From a virus, in the IMG/VR virus record IMGVR_UViG_3300042006_000118, positions 1 to 43,147 of that record: a stretch of 43,147 nucleotides of DNA. One strand, 5' to 3'. A program made the translations under genes and the position numbers. Positions 39,637 to 43,147 of this stretch are shown in pieces (within the stretch, counting starts at the first letter, position 1; each line of letters begins with the position of its first letter). The notes beneath the pieces were generated by a model that was not told where the DNA came from, made no database searches, and saw only the letters and a list, made by a program, of their open reading frames with translations.

Positions 39637-39718
39637 TCTTTTTCCTCGATGGTCGGGGAAGCAGCATAGCTGCCCGCAGGCAGCGTCGCGCTCAGTCACA
39701 ATCAAAAATGCACGATGT

Positions 39719-40108
39719 TTAGTTTTTCTTCAGATCGCGGCGCTTACTTGAAGGTCTCTGCAGTATTTCATCTACCAGGTTGTAGAAGTCTGCGGATGTA
39801 TAACGCTTGTTGACGCCGGCCGACCTCATCGAATTCCGCGTAATCGCGCTCCGCATCTTTCGGGCTGGTTGGCTACCAAGATCCTCAGATGGTGCAGATA
39901 CCGAGCTCTTTTCTACCGCATGATTGGCGATATATGCATCTGCCCACTGGTCGAGTTCGTTGCGGTCGAATGCTACACCTTGCTTACCGATTGGAAACTC
40001 CCGCACATAAGGCCGGACGATTTTGTTGAAAACGTCGCGACTCATGCCGAGATAGCTCGGCGCCTGTTTGGCTCGGAGTATGCGGGGCTGAAAGGAGGCT
40101 TTATCCAT
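39719..40108 (-). CDS. HTH DNA-binding protein
   Basis: A 129-residue protein. Residues 8-62 resemble an AlpA/excisionase-type winged helix: ILRAKQAPSYLGMSRDVFNK and VAFDRNELDQWADAYIANHA. The rest (about 65-129) is basic and low-complexity. A regulatory role at the accessory end is plausible. Confidence 0.72.
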   Translation of the reverse strand: MDKASFQPRILRAKQAPSYLGMSRDVFNKIVRPYVREFPIGKQGVAFDRNELDQWADAYIANHAVEKSSVSAPSEDLGSQPARKMRSAITRNSMRSAGVNKRYTSADFYNLVDEILQRPSSKRRDLKKN

Positions 40109-40437
40109 GATCGCACGCTGTGTGTCGAGGGGGCGCGCGACCTCTACCGAACTCTGCAGCGAGCGCCGGTTTGGGCCGGGGTAGTAGAGGGCGCACCTAT
40201 CTAGAATGATAGCGCCATATCCAGTTTGGACGGCGTTGTCCGCCGAACGGACGACATGCGCATGCTCAACGAATAATCGCCATCACCGACATCTGAGACC
40301 TTGGACGGATCACTTTACGAGGATGTAAGGCATATTTAGCGCCTTTAGCAAAGCAGTGATGACGTTACAGAGCGCGAGTAAGTCTGACTCATCGAACACA
40401 TGTGCCTATAGCAATGTACCTGTATGGCTATCGCAAT
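40109..40437. other. Intergenic stretch with spanin fragment
   Basis: A 329-bp region without a credible gene. It contains a 34-bp spanin-gene fragment at 40258-40291 and, close to the stop of the cassette's last gene, a weak ATAGC/GCTAT inverted repeat without a T tract, so no convincing terminator. Nothing else is recognisable. Confidence 0.6.
40258..40291 (+). pseudogene. Internal fragment of the Rz-like spanin gene
   Basis: 34 bp matching 37966-37999 of the intact Rz gene with one mismatch (37983/40275). Similarity stops sharply on both sides, as at a recombination junction. Confidence 0.8.
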
Positions 40438-41004
40438 TCAGGGTGCGACGAGTCTGCTCATGTTGAACGCGTCATGAAATACACGCTGTATCGCAAGTTT
40501 TTCCGCAGGATCAGGCTTAATGACTACAAAAATGTCAGCATGTGCCTGGATAGTAGGCTCAGGAGTTGAGAACACACCAAATAGCCGTCTGCCATCCGTT
40601 GATTGCGCATTTCTAAAAACCCCGCACAACCCAACTACATAACCCATGTATTGCCGAGGTTTTGTTGGATTGCGCTCGTTGTGTACACGTATTTTTTCCC
40701 TTCCGAACTCATGTATTTTTTCGCTCGTGGTAAGCGATACGCGCTGGACAGAGATCCCCCTCTTGATCGCTTCAGAGAAAGCAATATCAGTGAACAGTCG
40801 AGTCGCAGGATTTACATGACTAGGACTTTCCATTGCGCGGGCTAGACCCTCATCATCAGGGATCGCGCTACTATTCTGGAAGATTTTATATAATTCAGCA
40901 GCCTGCAATTCGCCACCCTGATAACCGCAGGCGCTTAATTTTTTAAAGCGCTCTGCGGCTGGGGTAGACTCCAAGTCAAATATGTCTATCAGCCTTTGAG
41001 GCAT
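40438..41004 (-). CDS. Third gene of the attR cassette, unknown family
   Basis: A 188-residue protein. The N-terminal 70 residues are helical (FDLESTPAAERFKKLSACGY). The C-terminal half has a compact domain with YMGYVVGLCGVFRNAQSTDG and GVFSTPEPTIQAHADIFVVI, whose TxPxxxxHADI phrase I have seen in uncharacterised proteins of mobile elements, without a known function. It follows the GWDG gene by 9 nt in the same operon. Base composition is lower in GC than the phage body. Confidence 0.72.
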   Translation of the reverse strand: MPQRLIDIFDLESTPAAERFKKLSACGYQGGELQAAELYKIFQNSSAIPDDEGLARAMESPSHVNPATRLFTDIAFSEAIKRGISVQRVSLTTSEKIHEFGREKIRVHNERNPTKPRQYMGYVVGLCGVFRNAQSTDGRRLFGVFSTPEPTIQAHADIFVVIKPDPAEKLAIQRVFHDAFNMSRLVAP

Positions 41005-41013
41005 ATTTATTTC

Positions 41014-41658
41014 TCAAAGTGCTTCAATGATAGACATTAACTCTGCAAGCTTATTGTCTTCGTCCAAGAGGAATGTGTCTGAATTGCTTTGATTGGTTTC
41101 ACGATTGATGAAATAACTTACAATGTTGTTATTGCCATAAAACGCGATAGCAAAGTAATTAGTTCCATTATCGAACGCTAGGCTAGGAATGCCCTCAGGA
41201 TCCAGCATAGGAACAATCGTCGGGCAGTGTTCTACGTTGGTACTTACCAATCGGAGGAACGTATAGGCGTCATCCAAGCAAGGATGTGATGGAGCAATGG
41301 CGTCATCTCCATCCCAGCCGTCGCTCAAATCCCTGTAACCGTTGATAACGTCCAAGGCCTCGAGACAAAAGCCACGTAAGGGGATTTCATCATCTTCAAT
41401 CGTGACTAAATCATCATCAAAATCAAGATGACGGGTGAACTGGTAGTCTGAAGGCATCAATACTGCAGAGCCGATACTTTCCCAGCAGAAGTGTGGCTCA
41501 GCTACAGAGGAGTTCTTTAACAACTCCAAGCAAGTAGCAGCAGCCCCATCAAAAATAGATTTTTTCTTGATATTTTCATTGATGTACCTTTCTTCAACTT
41601 GTTTGTTGAAGAAAGAGTCAAATGTAAAAACTTCAGCGGTTCTCAGTGCTAAGCTCAT
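41014..41658 (-). CDS. Second gene of the attR cassette, GWDG-motif protein
   Basis: A 214-residue acidic protein. The central part has LSDGWDGDDAIAPSHPCLDD, then YTFLRLV, PTIVPMLDPEGIPSLAFDNG and YFAIAFYGNNNIVSYF. The W-D-G...P...A...FL...P.v.P...G pattern is shared by many short uncharacterised proteins in mobile elements. The first 80 residues are unassigned. It starts 3 nt after the stop of the first cassette gene and is followed closely by the third, indicating one operon. Confidence 0.75.
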   Translation of the reverse strand: MSLALRTAEVFTFDSFFNKQVEERYINENIKKKSIFDGAAATCLELLKNSSVAEPHFCWESIGSAVLMPSDYQFTRHLDFDDDLVTIEDDEIPLRGFCLEALDVINGYRDLSDGWDGDDAIAPSHPCLDDAYTFLRLVSTNVEHCPTIVPMLDPEGIPSLAFDNGTNYFAIAFYGNNNIVSYFINRETNQSNSDTFLLDEDNKLAELMSIIEAL

Positions 41659-41661
41659 ATA

Positions 41662-42477
41662 CTACCTCTGCTCTGGCTTTAAAAGGCCAATCCGTGCAGC
41701 CATTTCTTGAGAAAGTATGTCCGTTAATATATTTTTGTGTTCTGAGCGCAAATAGTTTGCTTTGTCAGAAAGTTCTTTGGCAAAGTTTTCAAATAAGTCA
41801 GGTTGCGTAATGTCCAAAATGTGGAATAGCTCTAAGGAGAAAAGATATTTGTCAACAGACTCCTCATCGTCACCGTTGATTATGTCTTCCCTTAATAAGC
41901 TATGCCCTGCATTTATGTTGTGAAGCAGGAGCGGGGCATCTGGCCCATTATCAGCGAAGTAACCCATGCTCGAGTGCCAAAAATCACTACGTTTCAAACA
42001 CATTTTTGCAATGTGTGATGTGTCAACATTGATTGCGCTCTCAATGTTCCAATCTATAACGTCAGATACGAATTCATCTTTATAGGACAAGACTAATCTG
42101 TCGATGAAGTGACCTGATTTTAGAAACGCTGTATGAGCAATACCCAAGCTAAAGCTCGCTTCAGCTAAGAAGCTAGCGAAGTTAGTATAAGTCCTGCTGG
42201 TGTACTGAGCGCGGGAGTTTATAATTTCGAACCGGCTCGTTTCTTTTTCTAAATGTTTGTTTAGAAAAAGATATCCTCTCACCTCTTCGCTAGGACTCTG
42301 TGCATCATGAGCTGCTTGGGTGCTCCTTCTCATGATTCGCCGAATTGGGAGCTTGACCTTTAGCCGGCTCGCTTCGTCCTTGATTACCGTCAAACCGACA
42401 TGGTCCACATCACCGCTGAACTCACACGTCAGGGATATTGATTCGATTGAGTGGGCGTCAAAAACGGGTTTGAGCAC
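41662..42477 (-). CDS. First gene of the attR cassette, TIGR04255-like protein
   Basis: A 271-residue protein from GTG 42477 (AAAGGA 8 nt upstream). The layout resembles the TIGR04255 family: an initial strand-rich part (SIESISLTCEFSGDVDHVGL), then GYLFLNKHLEKETSRFEIIN and YTNFASFLAEASFSLGIAH, and FIDRLVLSYKDEF, which fits the VxRLGLRYxN-like phrase of that family. TIGR04255 proteins are sporadically distributed and of unknown function. The gene is AT-rich relative to the phage and lies next to attR, the usual site for late-acquired cargo. Family assignment is tentative. Confidence 0.6.
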   Translation of the reverse strand: MLKPVFDAHSIESISLTCEFSGDVDHVGLTVIKDEASRLKVKLPIRRIMRRSTQAAHDAQSPSEEVRGYLFLNKHLEKETSRFEIINSRAQYTSRTYTNFASFLAEASFSLGIAHTAFLKSGHFIDRLVLSYKDEFVSDVIDWNIESAINVDTSHIAKMCLKRSDFWHSSMGYFADNGPDAPLLLHNINAGHSLLREDIINGDDEESVDKYLFSLELFHILDITQPDLFENFAKELSDKANYLRSEHKNILTDILSQEMAARIGLLKPEQR

Positions 42478-42697
42478 GGGAAAATCCTTTCAGTCACTAA
42501 ATTTACGTCTGCCTCCACGAGGAGGCTAGCACGTGCGCGTAGCATAGCATTACTAATGAGTCGCGAAGGAGGCGTTGCGTTCCGTGCGCACCCTTCAAGG
42601 CTGTCATAAAGCTGGCATTACCGAGCCATAGCAGCCCAAATGAGTACAAAAAAGGCACCTTCGCATTACGCTAGGTGCCTGATTTGTAAAGCTTATT
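42478..42697. other. Region between cargo cassette and attR
   Basis: 220 bp without a gene. It should contain the promoter of the leftward cassette; a weak candidate -10 (TATGCT read leftward, about 42545) is visible but has no good -35. The right part holds the terminator used by the tmRNA. Confidence 0.5.
42648..42680 (-). terminator. Phage-supplied terminator for the tmRNA
   Basis: AGGCACCT (42653-42660), a 12-nt loop and AGGTGCCT (42673-42680), with A residues at 42648-42652 (U tract when read leftward). It lies 17 nt past the tmRNA 3' end and replaces the host terminator displaced to 174-200. Confidence 0.78.
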
Positions 42698-42728
42698 TGG
42701 TGGAGCCGGGGGGATTTGAACCCCCGTC
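42698..42728. other. attR: attR core (31-bp direct repeat within tmRNA 3' end)
   Basis: Identical to 211-241. It is the distal end of the intact tmRNA gene including the T-arm and acceptor stem with encoded CCA. Confidence 0.93.
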
Positions 42729-43086
42729 CGCCAGTACTCCGCTGTCGGTACTACATGCGTAGCCGTGTCTATTAAGTTAACCCTCAGCGACCCGACGGGC
42801 AGGGTGCTTTGGGCGAGTTGTGTAAGTTTTAGCCGCTTCGTCCACAACGTACTGCACGGCGATTCTGTTCTATATGACAATCATTTCGGGTTTACAGACA
42901 TCCCCTGATGATTGCTGGACCCGAAGGTACCAGGAGCATTGTCAGCTGCAATTAAGCAGCGAGAGCAACACCGTATTGGTCGTCATTGGCAACTATAAGT
43001 AGTTGCAACAGTGGATTTACGACTTCTGTTACCAAGTCGGCATGCACCTAGAGTTTCGCAACCGGCGTCGAATCCTAAACGGCCCC
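42698..43086 (-). ncRNA. ssrA: Transfer-messenger RNA (tmRNA)
   Basis: A 389-nt gene whose 5' end reads GGGGCCGTTTAGGATTCGAC and whose 3' end reads GGCTCCACCA; the two ends pair as the tRNA-like acceptor stem. The tag-coding part is at 42990-42952 with resume codon GCC and reads ANDDQYGVALAA before the stop. It rescues stalled ribosomes in trans-translation together with SmpB. The prophage uses its 3' end as attachment site and leaves the gene intact. Confidence 0.95.
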
Positions 43087-43147
43087 GAACTCATTGCCCG
43101 GTGAATCTGTTCGGGCAACAAGCGTGCACAGTGTACGTCAAAACGCT

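Noticed and set aside
40603-40845. 80-residue ORF on the plus strand in the cassette
   Set aside because: Antisense to the third cassette gene, with no ribosome-binding site and no motif.
42671-42880. 69-residue ORF on the minus strand at the right end
   Set aside because: It lies within the tmRNA gene, which explains the sequence fully.

Overview
The window is a complete, apparently intact prophage of about 42.5 kb inserted in the 3' end of a Pseudomonas tmRNA gene. The host tmRNA (ssrA) lies at the right edge on the minus strand. Its last 31 bp recur exactly at 211-241, so those two copies (211-241 and 42698-42728) are read as attL and attR. The tmRNA sequence, the tag it encodes (ANDDQYGVALAA), the GC-rich codon use and the phage gene families point to a host in the Pseudomonas fluorescens/putida range. 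Left of attL are the ancestral tmRNA terminator and an edge that may begin a second integrated element.

Layout. (1) 290-4756, minus strand: an early leftward operon with a LuxR-type HTH/membrane protein, an RsmA/CsrA homologue with a long C-terminal extension, a secreted small protein, a small HTH-like protein, a DUF1566-like protein, an XRE regulator, an excisionase-like protein, the tmRNA-directed tyrosine integrase and a degenerate HNH-like protein. (2) 4790-6060: the lysogeny switch. It has a C1-type S24 repressor (minus), Cro (plus), three evenly spaced operators between them and two more at the leftward promoter. Promoter positions suggest that the repressor mRNA is leaderless. (3) 6060-6560: a non-coding, structure-rich stretch with a Shine-Dalgarno-sequestering stem and three consecutive hairpins that each expose GGA in the loop. 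(4) 6559-13817: the early rightward operon with small unknown proteins, a BRO-N antirepressor-like protein, an initiator carrying internal iterons (candidate origin), a DnaC-like loader, a DnaB helicase, a second tyrosine recombinase and a gene in the position of lambda Q. (5) 13814-38064: a probable late promoter, two unknown genes, membrane/coiled-coil proteins, HNH, terminases, an HK97-type head, a lambda-type siphovirus tail with a programmed G-GT frameshift, fibres, GH19 endolysin and nested Rz/Rz1 spanins. At least eight intrinsic terminators punctuate this region. (6) 38040-42477, minus strand: an accessory end with a coiled-coil gene, two lambda-Xis-like genes, DUF4224 and HTH genes, and finally an AT-rich three-gene cassette next to attR.

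How it works together (inference). The repressor shuts off both early operons. The antirepressor-like protein and an apparently non-cleavable repressor suggest induction other than simple RecA autocleavage. The RsmA homologue and the GGA-hairpin leader suggest a post-transcriptional layer tied to the host Gac/Rsm system. Late transcription probably needs antitermination. Two separate fragments of the spanin gene lie between the accessory genes, indicating that the right end was assembled by successive recombination events downstream of Rz. The attR-proximal three-gene operon (TIGR04255-like, GWDG-motif, and a third unknown protein) is the best candidate for an undescribed cargo system, possibly anti-phage.
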